The notes under the pieces are model-generated. The model did no database searches and was not told the DNA's origin. It saw only the letters and a list, made by a program, of their open reading frames with translations. A DNA stretch of 64,000 nucleotides from positions 124,001 to 188,000 of the forward strand of contig NZ_JAOWLE010000004.1 in NCBI RefSeq assembly GCF_025751515.1, read 5' to 3'. Below are positions 1-9,461 of this stretch, one piece after another. The position numbers and the translations under genes were made by a program. The stretch is from Actibacterium sp. XHP0104 (lineage in GTDB: Bacteria; Pseudomonadota; Alphaproteobacteria; Rhodobacterales; Rhodobacteraceae). Numbering within the stretch: the stretch's first letter is position 1; each line of letters opens with the position of its first letter.

Positions 1-1218
1 GGCCCGCGATTGGCTTAGGCGCTGCACCGGGCCCGACTGGTCGCGCAGTTCCCAGTTGCGGTTGTCGATCGTCGCCACGGTGCCCGTGCGCATGATGCGC
101 TTCAGCTCGAACCCCTGCAATTCGGTGACCTGCGCCACCGCCTGTTCCAGCGCGATCTGGATCTCGGCCAGCGCCGGGATCGGCACCCAGACCGGCAGGT
201 CGTCGTCCAGCACGTGATCTTCGCGCAGATAGGCATGGGCCAGCACGAAATCGCCCAGCCGCTGCGAATTGCGCAGCCCCGCGCAGTGCCCCACCATCAT
301 CCAGGCATGGGGGCGCAGCACGGCGATATGGTCGGTCGCGGTTTTCGCATTCGACGGCCCCACCCCGATATTGACCAGGGTGATCCCGTTCCCGTCGTCG
401 CGTTTCAGGTGATAGGTCGGCATCTGCGGCAGCTTGGCTGGCACCGGCAAGGGCGCCTGCGCATCGCGGATCGTCACATTGCCCGGCCCCACCAGCGCGC
501 AATAGCCGCTGTCCGGGTCGGCCAGCGCATCGCGGGCGAATTGCTCGAACTCTTCGACATAGAACTGGTAGTTGGTGAACAGAACATGGTTCTGGAAATG
601 CTCGGGCGCGGTGGCGGTGTAATGCGACAGCCGCGCCAGCGAATAGTCGACCCGCTGCGCGGTAAAGGGCGCCAGCGGCGCGGCGCCGTCGTCATACTTG
701 AACCCGTATCCGTTGACGATCTCGTCATGGGTGGTGCTGAGATCGGGCACGTCGAACACATCGCGCAGCGGGAAATCCAGCGCGCCCTCTTGCGGCACGG
801 TGATGCTGGCGTCGCCCGCCACCGCGAAATGCACCGGGATCGGCGTCGTCGACGGGCCGATCGTGACCGGCACGCGGTGGTTCTCGATCAGCAACCCGAT
901 CTGCTGGCGCAGGTAGTTGGCGAACAGGTCGGGCCGGGTGATCGTGGCCGAATACATGCCCGGATCGGTGACATGGCCAAACGACAGGCGGCTGTCGACA
1001 TGGGCAAAGCTGTTCGTGACGAACCGGATCTCGGGGTAATAGGCGCGATAGCGGGCCAAGCGCGGGGCGCCTTCGATCGTGTGCTCGAACCGGTCTTTCA
1101 GAAAGGCCGTCGCCTGGGCGTAAAGCTCGCACAGCCGGCGCACGGCGGCGGCGGCATCGGAAAACTCCTCGGGCGCGGTCGCGGGGGGCGTTTCAAAGGG
1201 CAGGGTCTGCTCGGCCAT
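1..1218 (-). CDS. amn: AMP nucleosidase, C-terminus cut by window edge
   Basis: Hydrolyses AMP to adenine and ribose 5-phosphate, a cytoplasmic purine-salvage reaction. The frame is open from an ATG at 1218 to base 1, giving 406 codons. The family is usually about 480-490 residues, so about 80 C-terminal residues lie outside. The N-terminal half (VGPSTTPIPVHFAV region) matches the AMP nucleosidase-specific domain. The second half has the nucleoside-phosphorylase-like core with NIGVGPSNAKTATDHIAVLR and GHCAGLRNSQRLGDF. The long open frames on the opposite strand here are shadows. It is divergent from the SDR gene at 1333 across a 114-base gap that must hold both promoters. Confidence 0.9.
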   Translation of the reverse strand, partial: MAEQTLPFETPPATAPEEFSDAAAAVRRLCELYAQATAFLKDRFEHTIEGAPRLARYRAYYPEIRFVTNSFAHVDSRLSFGHVTDPGMYSATITRPDLFANYLRQQIGLLIENHRVPVTIGPSTTPIPVHFAVAGDASITVPQEGALDFPLRDVFDVPDLSTTHDEIVNGYGFKYDDGAAPLAPFTAQRVDYSLARLSHYTATAPEHFQNHVLFTNYQFYVEEFEQFARDALADPDSGYCALVGPGNVTIRDAQAPLPVPAKLPQMPTYHLKRDDGNGITLVNIGVGPSNAKTATDHIAVLRPHAWMMVGHCAGLRNSQRLGDFVLAHAYLREDHVLDDDLPVWVPIPALAEIQIALEQAVAQVTELQGFELKRIMRTGTVATIDNRNWELRDQSGPVQRLSQSRA

Positions 1219-1332
1219 GGGGTCACTCGTTTTGGCGCTGTATCGCGCGGGGTTGCTCAAATAGTGACCATCCCGCGCCAAGGCGCAAGCCCGGCCTTGC
1301 GCCCCGCCGCCCAAGATCGGATGATCGCGGCC

Positions 1333-2169
1333 ATGAACACACTGCTTTCCATCGGTCACGGCTATAGCGCCCGCGCGCTGGCCAACATCCTGCCCGCCGG
1401 CTGGCGGGTCATCGCCACCACCCGCAGCCCGGAAAAGGCGGCGCAGATGACGGTTGATCAGGCCGTAATCTGGCCCGGCGGCGATCTGGCGGGCGCGCTG
1501 GCGCAGGCCACGCATGTGCTGTCATCCGTCGCGCCCGATGATCAGGGCGACCCGGTTTTGCGCGAGATCAGTGACGCATTGGCCCGCGCCGATCACCTGC
1601 AATGGGTGGGCTACCTGTCGACCACGGGCGTTTACGGCGACCATCAGGGCGGCTGGGTCGACGAGGCCACGCCCCTGACCCCCGCCACCGAACGCGGGCG
1701 CGCCCGCGTCGCGGCCGAGGCCGAATGGGCCGCGCTGAACCTGCCGCTGCATATCTTTCGGCTGGCAGGTATCTATGGCCCCGGCCGCGGCCCCTTTGCC
1801 AAGGTCAAATCGGGCAAGGCGCGGCGGATCATCAAACCGGGCCAGGTGTTTTCGCGCACCCATGTCGAGGACATCGCGCAGGTGCTGCTGGCCTCGATCC
1901 AGCGGCCCAACCCCGGCGCGGTCTATAACGTCTGCGACGATGACCCCGCCCCGCCGCAAGACGTGATCGAACATGCCGCAAACCTGCTGGGTCTGCCGGT
2001 GCCGCCCGACATCCCGTTCGATGAGGCGACCTTCACCCCGATGGCGCGCAGCTTTTATGCCGAATCCAAAAAGGTGCGAAACGACCGCATCAAGGAAGAG
2101 CTGGGCGTAACGCTGAGATACCCCGACTATCGCGCCGGGCTGGCGGCGTTGTTAAAGGCGGAAAGCTAG
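1333..2169 (+). CDS. SDR-fold NAD(P)-dependent epimerase/dehydratase-like protein
   Basis: A 278-residue protein of the extended short-chain dehydrogenase type (YeeZ-like). The N-terminus carries a dinucleotide-binding stretch ([17 protein letters not shown]) in place of the canonical GxxGxxG. The middle holds an [16 protein letters not shown] segment and then [13 protein letters not shown], typical of sugar-epimerase relatives. The frame is open far upstream to 214, but that part is antisense to amn. I chose the ATG at 1333 because similarity to the fold begins there; an ATG at 1321 is possible. The stop overlaps the convergent dxs stop. The substrate is unknown. Confidence 0.8.
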   Translation: MNTLLSIGHGYSARALANILPAGWRVIATTRSPEKAAQMTVDQAVIWPGGDLAGALAQATHVLSSVAPDDQGDPVLREISDALARADHLQWVGYLSTTGVYGDHQGGWVDEATPLTPATERGRARVAAEAEWAALNLPLHIFRLAGIYGPGRGPFAKVKSGKARRIIKPGQVFSRTHVEDIAQVLLASIQRPNPGAVYNVCDDDPAPPQDVIEHAANLLGLPVPPDIPFDEATFTPMARSFYAESKKVRNDRIKEELGVTLRYPDYRAGLAALLKAES

Positions 2170-4094
2170 GCCCGCTTTTCCCCGATCTGCGCGATGCCCA
2201 GAACCTCTAGCACCTTGGCCTCGATATCGGGGGCGTTCAGATGGGCGGCGGCATACATGTCGTCGGGGCTGGCCTGGTCGATGAAACTGTCGGGCAGCAC
2301 CATCGAGCGGAACTTGAACCCTGCGTCAAACACGCCCTCGTCCGACAAGAGCTGCGCCACATGTGAGCCAAACCCGCCCACGGCGCCCTCTTCGATGGTG
2401 ATCAGCGCCTCGTGCGTGGCGGCCAGATCCAGGATCATCTCGCGGTCCAGCGGCTTGGCGAACCGGGCATCGGCCACGGTGGGGGTGATGCCCCGCGCCG
2501 ACAGGGCCTCGGCGGCCTTGGTCACCTCGGACAGGCGCGTTCCAAATGACAAGATCGCCACCCGCGCGCCTTGCTGGACCATCCGGCCCTTGCCGATTTC
2601 CAGAACCTCGCCGCGCTCGGGCATCTCGACGCCCACGCCCTCGCCCCGCGGATAGCGAAATGCAATCGGCCCGTCATTATAGGCGGCGGCGGTGGCGACC
2701 ATATGTACCAGCTCGGCCTCGTCGGCGGCGGCCATCACCACCATGCCCGGCAGGTTGGCCAGATAGGCGATGTCAAAGCTGCCCGCATGGGTCGCGCCAT
2801 CGGCGCCGACCAATCCGGCCCGGTCGATCGCAAAGCGCACCGGCAGACCCTGCAGCGCCACATCATGCACCACCTGATCATAGCCGCGCTGCAAGAATGT
2901 CGAATACATCGCGCAGAACGGTTTCATCCCGCCCGCCGCCAGCGCGCCGCAAAAGGTCACGCCATGCTGTTCGGCAATGCCCACATCGAAACAGCGGCTG
3001 GGATAGCGCTCGGCAAAGAGGCCCAGACCGGTGCCATCAGGCATCGCCGCCGTGACCGCGACGATCTTGTCATCGCGCGCGGCCTCGGCCACCAGCGCAT
3101 CGCCAAAGACCGACGTATAGCTGGGCGCATTCGACGGCGCCTTGTGCTGTTTGCCGGTGACGACATCGAACCTGGCGGTGGCGTGGCCCTTGTCATCGCG
3201 GGCCTCGGCGGGGGCATAGCCCTTGCCCTTTTTGGTGATCGCATGAATCAGGATCGGCCCGGTGGCGCGCGCCTTGACGGTGCGCAGCACGGCCAGCAGC
3301 TGTTCCATGTCATGGCCGTCAATGGGCCCGAGATAGCTGAAGCCCAGCTCTTCGAACAGGGTGCCGCCGACGGTCATGTGCTTCAGCATGTCCTTGGCCC
3401 GGCGCGCGCCTTCCTGAAAGGGCGAGGGCAGCAGGCTGACCGCACCCTTGGCGGCGGCCTTCAGCTCCTGGAACGGATCGCCGGCATAAAGCCGCGACAG
3501 ATAGGACGACAGCGCGCCCACCGGCGGGGCGATCGACATGTCGTTGTCATTCAGAATGACGATCAGGCGGCGGCCCAGATGGCCGGCATTGTTCATCGCT
3601 TCGAAGGCCATGCCGGCGCTCATCGAGCCGTCACCGATTACGGCAATCGCGTCGCCGATGCCATGCTCGGTCGCGCCGCCCAGATCGCGCGCCACGGCAA
3701 AGCCCAGCGCGGCGGAAATCGAGGTCGAACTATGCGCGGCGCCGAACGGGTCATAGGGCGACTCGCTGCGCTTGGTAAAACCCGACAGCCCGCCCTTTTG
3801 CCGCAGCGTGCGAATACGGTCGCGCCGCCCGGTGATGATCTTGTGCGGATAGCACTGGTGCGACACGTCCCAGATCAGCCGATCCTTGGGCGTATCGAAC
3901 ACCGCGTGCAGCGCCACGGTCATTTCGACCACACCCAGACCCGCACCCAGATGGCCACCGGTTTCGGACACGGCGGCGATGGTCTCGGCGCGCAACTCGT
4001 CCGCCACCTGACGCAGCTCGGCATCCGAAAACTGTTTCAGATCGGCCGGAACGTTCACACGGTCCAGCAGGGGGGTGTCTGGTTTGGCGCTCAT
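2166..4094 (-). CDS. dxs: 1-deoxy-D-xylulose-5-phosphate synthase
   Basis: Condenses pyruvate and glyceraldehyde 3-phosphate into DXP with thiamine diphosphate, the first step of the MEP isoprenoid pathway and also a source for thiamine and pyridoxal. The 642-residue length is normal. The ThDP/Mg motif GDGSMS is near residue 154 with NNAG near 168. The catalytic glutamate sits in VGIAEQHG near 375, and the [15 protein letters not shown] transketolase motif near 424. It lies 20 bases downstream of ispA and is the last gene of a minus-strand run starting at the MarR gene, so DXP and prenyl-diphosphate synthesis are probably co-transcribed. Confidence 0.97.
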   Translation of the reverse strand: MSAKPDTPLLDRVNVPADLKQFSDAELRQVADELRAETIAAVSETGGHLGAGLGVVEMTVALHAVFDTPKDRLIWDVSHQCYPHKIITGRRDRIRTLRQKGGLSGFTKRSESPYDPFGAAHSSTSISAALGFAVARDLGGATEHGIGDAIAVIGDGSMSAGMAFEAMNNAGHLGRRLIVILNDNDMSIAPPVGALSSYLSRLYAGDPFQELKAAAKGAVSLLPSPFQEGARRAKDMLKHMTVGGTLFEELGFSYLGPIDGHDMEQLLAVLRTVKARATGPILIHAITKKGKGYAPAEARDDKGHATARFDVVTGKQHKAPSNAPSYTSVFGDALVAEAARDDKIVAVTAAMPDGTGLGLFAERYPSRCFDVGIAEQHGVTFCGALAAGGMKPFCAMYSTFLQRGYDQVVHDVALQGLPVRFAIDRAGLVGADGATHAGSFDIAYLANLPGMVVMAAADEAELVHMVATAAAYNDGPIAFRYPRGEGVGVEMPERGEVLEIGKGRMVQQGARVAILSFGTRLSEVTKAAEALSARGITPTVADARFAKPLDREMILDLAATHEALITIEEGAVGGFGSHVAQLLSDEGVFDAGFKFRSMVLPDSFIDQASPDDMYAAAHLNAPDIEAKVLEVLGIAQIGEKRA

Positions 4095-4114
4095 GGCTTG
4101 CCCTCCCCGGGCGC

Positions 4115-4984
4115 TTACATCTCGCGCGAGATAACGAAACGGGCGGCTTGCCGCAAGTTTTCCGCGCTTGTCCCGTAGGGGTCAAGGGATGTGCAGGCCT
4201 GATCGACCAATTGTCGCGCCCGCGCCTTGGCCCCATCGAGGCCCAGCAAAGACACGAACGTGGCCTTTCCGGCCTCGGCATCCTTTTGCAGCCGCTTGCC
4301 CGCCTTTTCCGCGTCGCCCTCGACATCGAGAATGTCATCGGCGATCTGAAACGCCAGGCCCAGCGCATCGGCATAGGCACCCAAGGGCGCCACATCGGCC
4401 CCGGCCAGACGCGCGCCCGCCTCGGCCGACCAGCGGATCAACGCCCCGGTCTTGCCCGCCTGCAACTCGGTGATCTGATCCAGCGTCAGCGGCTGGTCGG
4501 CGGTTTCGGCGGCGATATCCAGCGCCTGACCGTAAACCATGCCCCGCGCCCCGGCCGCCAGCGCCATAGACGCCACCAGATCGGCCCGCACCGCGCCATC
4601 GGGGTGGGTGGCCGGATCGGCCAGCAGGCCGAAACACAGGGTCTGCAACGCGTCCCCCGCCAAAACGGCGGTGGCCTGATCCCATTTCACATGCACCGTG
4701 GGCAAGCCGCGGCGCAGGTCGTCGTCATCCATGCAGGGCAGATCGTCATGCACCAGGCTATAGGCATGCAGCGCCTCGACCGCCGCCGCCGCGTTCAGCG
4801 CGCGGGCCACGGGCACGTCATGCAGCGCCGCGCCCTCGATCACCAGAAAGGCGCGCAGCCTCTTGCCGCCCGCCACCGCATAGCGCATCGCCTGCACCAC
4901 GCGCTGATCGGGGTAGTCTGCCAGAATGTCATCCAGATGCGCGGCAACCTGCGTTGCCACGTCGGTAAGGCGCGCCTCGAACAT
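4115..4984 (-). CDS. ispA: Polyprenyl synthetase, farnesyl/geranyl diphosphate synthase
   Basis: Elongates dimethylallyl diphosphate with isopentenyl diphosphate to the C10/C15 prenyl diphosphates used for quinones, undecaprenyl phosphate and carotenoids. The 289-residue protein has the first aspartate-rich motif [14 protein letters not shown] from about residue 80 and the second ([13 protein letters not shown]) in the C-terminal third. The GGKRLR motif is near residue 39. Its ATG overlaps the xseB stop by one base (TGATG), implying translational coupling. The xseB-ispA-dxs order is widely conserved in proteobacteria, which supports FPP synthase over a longer-chain enzyme. Confidence 0.95.
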   Translation of the reverse strand: MFEARLTDVATQVAAHLDDILADYPDQRVVQAMRYAVAGGKRLRAFLVIEGAALHDVPVARALNAAAAVEALHAYSLVHDDLPCMDDDDLRRGLPTVHVKWDQATAVLAGDALQTLCFGLLADPATHPDGAVRADLVASMALAAGARGMVYGQALDIAAETADQPLTLDQITELQAGKTGALIRWSAEAGARLAGADVAPLGAYADALGLAFQIADDILDVEGDAEKAGKRLQKDAEAGKATFVSLLGLDGAKARARQLVDQACTSLDPYGTSAENLRQAARFVISREM

Positions 4985-5226
4985 CAGACCTCGTCTAGCG
5001 GACGGGTGCCGGTGGGCGTGCCGCTGGCATCGGTGGTGATGGCGGCAACCTTTTCCTCGGCCTCTTTCAGCTTGGCCTCGCAGCGTTTCTTCAGCTCGGC
5101 CCCGCGCTCATACAGCGTGATCGATTCCTCAAGCGGCACGTCCCCGCGCTCTAGCTGGCCGACAACCTGCTCCAGCGCGCGCATGGCCTCTTCAAAGCTC
5201 ATCTCATTCACCGGTTTGTCGCTCAC
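4984..5226 (-). CDS. xseB: Exodeoxyribonuclease VII small subunit
   Basis: The small subunit of exonuclease VII, a single-strand-specific nuclease that needs several XseB chains per XseA. It is 80 residues with the family pattern MSFEEAMRALEQVVGQLERG, then an LEESITLYERGAELKKRC helix and an acidic/lysine-rich coiled tail. The start is GTG at 5226, which overlaps the upstream HDAC-family stop as GTGA. XseA is not in this window. The short threonine/proline-containing tail (DASGTPTGTRPLDEV) is less conserved in the family. Confidence 0.93.
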   Translation of the reverse strand: MSDKPVNEMSFEEAMRALEQVVGQLERGDVPLEESITLYERGAELKKRCEAKLKEAEEKVAAITTDASGTPTGTRPLDEV

Positions 5227-6158
5227 GATCCCCGCTCCATCAGAACCTGCACATGCGCGGCCGTGCTGGCCGCCAGCGCATCCAGATCATATCCGCCCTC
5301 CAGTGTCGAGACCACCCGCCCCCCGGCATGGGTCTCGGCAAGGTCGCAGATCTGTTGCGTGGCCCAGACGAAATCATCCGTGCCCCAGTTCAGCTCGGCC
5401 AGCGGATCGGCCATATGCGCGTCGAACCCGGCCGAAATCAGCACCATCTGCGGTGCGAAAGCATCCAGCCGCGGCAGCGCATAGTTTTCGAACACCATGC
5501 GCAATTCACGCCCCGTCGATCGCGGCGGCAGCGGCAGGTTGATGATGTTGTCGCAGCCGCCCTTGTCCGTCAGCGCGCCAGAGCCGGGCCAAAGCGGCGA
5601 CTGATGCGTCGATACGAACCGCACCCGGCCCTCGTCCCACAACAGATCCTGCGTGCCATTGCCGTGGTGCACGTCGAAATCAACGATGGCGACGCGATCC
5701 AGCCCGTGGTGATCAAGCGCATATTTGGCTGCAATAGAGACGTTTCCGAATAGGCAGAACCCCATCTGCTGGGCCTTTTCGGCGTGATGCCCCGGCGGGC
5801 GGCAGGCGACAAAGGCATTCTGCGCCTCGCCCGTCATCACCATATCAACGGCCCGCATGTTGCCGCCCACCCCGCGCAGCGCGGCGGTAAAGCTGCCCGG
5901 CGACACGAACGTATCGGCATCCAGCGCGGCAAAGCCGTCGGCAGGAATGGCGCCCTTGATCCGCGTCAGGTAGTCGGCGCTGTGACAGCGCAGCACCTCG
6001 GCCTCGTCGGCCAGGGGGGCGTCAACGCGCAAAAGCGGCTCGAACTCGGCTGAACTAAGCCGTTTCAGAATGGTTTCCAGCCGCGCCACGCGTTCGGGGT
6101 GGCCCGACGGGGTCAGGTGGTTCAGGCAGTCGGAATGGGTGATCAGCGCAGTGGTCAT
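5223..6158 (-). CDS. Histone deacetylase-family protein (AcuC/acetylpolyamine amidohydrolase type)
   Basis: A zinc amidohydrolase that removes acetyl groups from lysine or polyamine-like substrates; the bacterial substrate is not evident. The 311-residue protein starts at ATG 6158, where homology (MTTALITHSDCLNHL) begins; the open frame runs 46 codons further up inside the petR region. Active-site elements are RPPGHHAEKA near 120, FDVHHGNGTQD near 161 (zinc ligands Asp162 and His164) and SAGFDAH with Asp246. It starts one base after petR ends and overlaps xseB by 4 bases, so it sits inside a six-gene transcription unit. Confidence 0.92.
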   Translation of the reverse strand: MTTALITHSDCLNHLTPSGHPERVARLETILKRLSSAEFEPLLRVDAPLADEAEVLRCHSADYLTRIKGAIPADGFAALDADTFVSPGSFTAALRGVGGNMRAVDMVMTGEAQNAFVACRPPGHHAEKAQQMGFCLFGNVSIAAKYALDHHGLDRVAIVDFDVHHGNGTQDLLWDEGRVRFVSTHQSPLWPGSGALTDKGGCDNIINLPLPPRSTGRELRMVFENYALPRLDAFAPQMVLISAGFDAHMADPLAELNWGTDDFVWATQQICDLAETHAGGRVVSTLEGGYDLDALAASTAAHVQVLMERGS

Positions 6159-6159
6159 G

Positions 6160-6867
6160 TCAGAGATCCGGTTGCAGCATGTAACCCGCCCCGCGCACGG
6201 TTTGCAGGTATCGCGGTTGTTTAGGGTCTTTTTCGATCTTTTTGCGCAGCCTGGTGATCTGCACATCGACCGCTCGTTCCTGAGCCTGCCCCCCATCGCG
6301 GCCCAGCTCCTCGACCAGGCGCGACCGCGCGATCGCCTGCCCCGGCTCGGCCGAGAAAATCCTCATCAGCTGCGCCTCGGTGGCGGTCAGCCGCACCAGA
6401 GCATCACCCTGCCACAGCTCGCCCCGATCAATGTCATACCGCACCGCGCCCAGATGCAGCACGGTCGGCCCCGAGCTGGGCTCGGCCGCCTGCGGCACCC
6501 GGCGCAAAATGGCGTTGATCCGCAGCAACAGTTCCTTGGGCTCGAACGGCTTGGCCAGATAGTCGTCGGCCCCGGCCTCAAGCCCCATGATCCGGTCGGG
6601 GGTCTCGCCCCGCGCGGTCAACAGCATGATCGGCGTGGTGATATCCTTGCGCAGCTCGCGCGTCAGGGTCACGCCATCCTCACCCGGCATCATCACGTCC
6701 AGCACGATCAGGTCGAATTCCAGCCCGCTCAACAGCCGCCGCGCATGGGCCGCATCGCGCGCCGCGCTGACCAGAAAGCCGTTGCGCATCAGAAATTTCT
6801 GCAACAGCCCGCGAATGCGTTCGTCATCATCAACGATCAGCAGGTGAATATCCTGGCCCGCGCTCAT
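6160..6867 (-). CDS. petR: OmpR-family response regulator, PetR-like
   Basis: A 235-residue two-domain response regulator. The receiver domain has acidic VDDDER at 12-17, the phosphoacceptor Asp57 in LIVLDVMMPGEDG and the conserved lysine in LAKPFEP. A winged-helix trans_reg_C domain fills about residues 130-232 and ends RYLQTVRGAGYML. No histidine kinase lies nearby. A MarR gene overlaps its start by 4 bases (ATGA), the arrangement of petP-petR of Rhodobacter capsulatus, whose PetR is needed for respiratory and photosynthetic growth. Here the pair is followed by HDAC-xseB-ispA-dxs, not bc1 genes. The family call is firm; the name rests on recalled similarity and context. Confidence 0.82.
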   Translation of the reverse strand: MSAGQDIHLLIVDDDERIRGLLQKFLMRNGFLVSAARDAAHARRLLSGLEFDLIVLDVMMPGEDGVTLTRELRKDITTPIMLLTARGETPDRIMGLEAGADDYLAKPFEPKELLLRINAILRRVPQAAEPSSGPTVLHLGAVRYDIDRGELWQGDALVRLTATEAQLMRIFSAEPGQAIARSRLVEELGRDGGQAQERAVDVQITRLRKKIEKDPKQPRYLQTVRGAGYMLQPDL

Positions 6868-7376
6868 TGGCCGCCATCCCGCATCGAGGCATATTGCCGG
6901 CGCATCTCGGGATCCATCATCGCCTCTAGCACCTGGCGAAAGCCTGCCACGGCCTCGGGGCCGGCGGCGCGAAAGGCGCTGCGCATCCGCGCGCGCTGGG
7001 CATCCGACAGCTCTTGTTCCAGCGCGGCACCGACGGGGGTCAGATACAGGTGCCGTTCACGCTTGTCGCGCTTGCCGACCCGGCTTTCGACCAGCCCATC
7101 CTCGATCAGCGCCCGCAGCACCCGGTTGAGAGACTGTTTCGTCACCCCCAGAATCGCCAGCAGGTTATTCACCGTCGTGCCGGGCGCGCGATGGATGAAA
7201 TGCACCGCCCGGTGATGCGCCCGGCCATAGCCATGCTGTTCAAGAATGCGATCGGGATCGGACGTGAAGGCCCGATAGGCAAAAAACATTGCCTCGATCC
7301 CCTTGCGCAGCTGCTCGTCAGTCAGGAACAATAGGCTTTCGCCATGCTGGATAGGCCCGGTGCCGGTATCGGCCAT
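6864..7376 (-). CDS. petP: MarR-family transcriptional regulator, PetP-like
   Basis: A 170-residue winged-helix regulator and first gene of the minus-strand unit. The DNA-binding part spans roughly residues 60-120 with TTVNNLLAILGVTKQSLNRVL as recognition region and a beta-wing RVGKRDKRERHLYLTPVG. The N-terminal helices (EQLRKGIEAMFFAYRAFTSD) probably form the dimer interface. The stop overlaps the petR start by 4 bases. It faces ilvE across a 183-base region with an 11-bp repeat and a GTTGCGCAAC palindrome, a plausible autoregulatory operator. MarR membership is sure; the petP name is inferred from the pairing. Confidence 0.82.
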   Translation of the reverse strand: MADTGTGPIQHGESLLFLTDEQLRKGIEAMFFAYRAFTSDPDRILEQHGYGRAHHRAVHFIHRAPGTTVNNLLAILGVTKQSLNRVLRALIEDGLVESRVGKRDKRERHLYLTPVGAALEQELSDAQRARMRSAFRAAGPEAVAGFRQVLEAMMDPEMRRQYASMRDGGQ

Positions 7377-7476
7377 ATTGCGCGTCCCTTGTGTTCACGT
7401 ATTATGTTTCAGGCACCGATTTTATGTCAGTCTTGTTGACATTCCAAGAATCAATTACTAGGAATGCCTCAATTTC

Positions 7477-7519
7477 GCGCAACATTATGTCCGAACCGGC
7501 CCTAAGTTGCGCAACATTA
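7477..7519. promoter_or_regulatory. Two 11-bp direct repeats, candidate operator between petP and ilvE
   Basis: GCGCAACATTA occurs at 7477-7487 and again at 7509-7519, 32 bases apart, close to three helical turns. The second copy is embedded in the perfect palindrome GTTGCGCAAC (7506-7515), a plausible MarR-type half-site pair. A separate inverted repeat CATTCC/GGAATG (7440-7445, 7461-7466) follows a TTGACA at 7436. The protein that binds is unknown; PetP is the nearest candidate. Confidence 0.45.
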
Positions 7520-7559
7520 GAAAAACGGGCCCGGCCCGACGCTTGGAAAGGACAAACCG

Positions 7560-8426
7560 ATGACCGGCTATGATGACCGCGACGGCAAGATCTGGATGGA
7601 TGGCAAGCTGATCGAGTGGCGCGATGCCAAGGTGCATATCCTGACGCATGCGCTGCACTATGCCTCGTCGGTATTCGAGGGCGAGCGCGCCTATAACGGC
7701 AAGATCTTCAAAAGCGTCCAGCACTCAGAGCGCCTGCGCCATTCGGCCAAGCTGCTGGATTTCCAGGTGCCCTACTCGGTCGAAGAGCTGGAAAAGGCCA
7801 AATATGACGTTCTGGCCGCCAATGGCTGGTCGGACGCCTATGTGCGCGCCATCGCCTGGCGCGGTGCCGGCGAAGACATGGGTGTCGCCTCGCGCCGCAA
7901 CCCGGTTCGCGTGGCCGTTGCCGCCTGGGAATGGGGCAACTACTACGGCGACGCCAAGATGAAAGGCGCCAAGCTGGACATCGCCAAATGGCGCCGCCCC
8001 GACCCGGCCACCATCCCGTCCGAAGCCAAGGCCGCGGGCCTTTACATGATCTGCACCATGTCGAAACACGCCGCCGAGGACAAAGGCTGTTCCGACGCGA
8101 TGATGTTCGACTATCGCGGCTATGTGGCCGAGGCGACCGGCGCCAACATCTTTTTCGTCAAGGACGGCGAGGTGCACACGCCCAAGCCCGATTGCTTCCT
8201 CAACGGGCTGACCCGTCAGACCGTGATCGGCATGCTCAAGGAAAAGGGCATCACCGTGAACGAACGCCACATCATGCCCGAAGAGCTGGAAGGCTTTGAG
8301 CAATGCTGGCTGACCGGCACCGCCGCCGAGGTTACCCCGGTGGGCCAGATCGGCGAGTTCAACTTCGAGGTCGGCGCTCTGACGCGCGACATCTCGGACA
8401 GCTATGAAAAGCTGGTGCGCGCCTAA
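7560..8426 (+). CDS. ilvE: Branched-chain amino acid aminotransferase
   Basis: A PLP-dependent class IV (D-fold) aminotransferase that makes valine, leucine and isoleucine from their 2-oxo acids. It has 288 residues. The catalytic lysine is Lys157 in IPSEAKAAG, preceded by the WRRPDP loop. The cofactor-binding YRGYVAEATGANIFFV and the LTGTAAEVTPV phosphate-binding segment follow. The start is supported by AAAGGA nine bases upstream. It is monocistronic and ends at a strong terminator. Other class IV enzymes (D-amino acid transaminase, ADC lyase) are less likely given length and motifs. Confidence 0.95.
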   Translation: MTGYDDRDGKIWMDGKLIEWRDAKVHILTHALHYASSVFEGERAYNGKIFKSVQHSERLRHSAKLLDFQVPYSVEELEKAKYDVLAANGWSDAYVRAIAWRGAGEDMGVASRRNPVRVAVAAWEWGNYYGDAKMKGAKLDIAKWRRPDPATIPSEAKAAGLYMICTMSKHAAEDKGCSDAMMFDYRGYVAEATGANIFFVKDGEVHTPKPDCFLNGLTRQTVIGMLKEKGITVNERHIMPEELEGFEQCWLTGTAAEVTPVGQIGEFNFEVGALTRDISDSYEKLVRA

Positions 8427-8454
8427 GCGTTTTCGGCTGAAACAGTCTCGAATG

Positions 8455-8478
8455 CGGCCCCCTCGTGGGGCCGTTTTT
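8455..8478 (+). terminator. Intrinsic terminator of ilvE
   Basis: A perfect 7-bp stem CGGCCCC/GGGGCCG with the 5-base loop CTCGT, immediately followed by five T. It begins 28 bases after the ilvE stop. Its last base touches the stop codon of the convergent DMT gene. Confidence 0.9.
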
Positions 8479-9401
8479 CATCCCAGCGGGGTCTGCGCCT
8501 TACGCTGCTTGTCGCGCTCGAGCCCCAGCTGGCGTTCGCGCCAGATGATCACCACCCCAGCCCCGATCACCAGCGCCGCGCCGCCCACCATCGGCCGCGT
8601 CGGCAGTTCGTCAAAGAACACGTAGCCGATCGCCACCGCAAACAGCATCGACGCATAGTCAAACGGCGCCACGACCGAGGCATTGGCAAACCGATAGCTT
8701 GAGGTCAGGAAAATCTGCGCCACCCCGCCGATGAACCCGGCCAGAACCAGCATGACCGCCACATCCCAAGTGGGCATCACCCAGCCAAAGGGCAGCGTCA
8801 GCAGCGACAACAGCGTCGCCGAGATCGAGAACCAGAACACGATGGCCGAGGTCTGTTCGGTCTGCACCAGCTTGCGGATGAACACCTGCGCCAGCGCCGC
8901 GCAGCCCGCCCCGGCCAGTGTGATCACAGCGCCCAGCGCCAGACGGGCATCCATTTCATGATTGGTCAGCGCCGTCAGCCGCGGCGATAGCATGATCAAC
9001 ACCCCGATCAGCCCGACCATGACCAGCCCAAGGCGAAACAGCCGCACCTCTTCGCCCAGGAACATCGCGGCAAAGATAACCACCAACAGCGGCGTGGCAT
9101 AGCCGATCGCCGTCACCTCGGGCAGGGGCAACAGCGCCAGCCCGGCAAACATCAGCCCCATCGCGCTGGTGCCAACAAAGCCCCGCCAGAAATGCCCCAT
9201 CGGGTTGGCACTGCGCAGCCCGGTGCGCAGATCGCCCCGCGCCGCCAGCCACAGCACGATCACCGGCACCGCAAAGAGCGACCGGAAAAACACCGCCTGC
9301 CCCGCCGGCACCTGGTCCGACGCGGCCTTGATCAGCGACGCCATGATCACGAACAGGGCGACGGACAGCAGCTTGAACAGAATGGCGCGCAGGGGATTCA
9401 T
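8478..9401 (-). CDS. DMT-superfamily transporter with two EamA domains
   Basis: A 307-residue inner-membrane protein with about ten hydrophobic helices in two EamA repeats, the layout of drug/metabolite exporters. The charged C-terminus (WRERQLGLERDKQRKAQ) is probably cytoplasmic. I chose the ATG at 9401 (MNPLRAILFKLLSVALF) because the first helix starts there. A GAGGAGG lies about 15 bases upstream, slightly far, and the frame stays open 16 codons above it. The substrate cannot be told from sequence; metabolite efflux is usual for the family. Confidence 0.88.
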   Translation of the reverse strand: MNPLRAILFKLLSVALFVIMASLIKAASDQVPAGQAVFFRSLFAVPVIVLWLAARGDLRTGLRSANPMGHFWRGFVGTSAMGLMFAGLALLPLPEVTAIGYATPLLVVIFAAMFLGEEVRLFRLGLVMVGLIGVLIMLSPRLTALTNHEMDARLALGAVITLAGAGCAALAQVFIRKLVQTEQTSAIVFWFSISATLLSLLTLPFGWVMPTWDVAVMLVLAGFIGGVAQIFLTSSYRFANASVVAPFDYASMLFAVAIGYVFFDELPTRPMVGGAALVIGAGVVIIWRERQLGLERDKQRKAQTPLG

Positions 9402-9461
9402 AAGGAGTCTCGCTTGATCCTCCTCATCTCGATCAGCTTTGGCGCGCAAGCAAGACCAACG

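Noticed and set aside
214-1332. N-terminal extension of the SDR gene
   Set aside because: It overlaps amn antisense and its translation has no SDR similarity; the fold begins at 1333.
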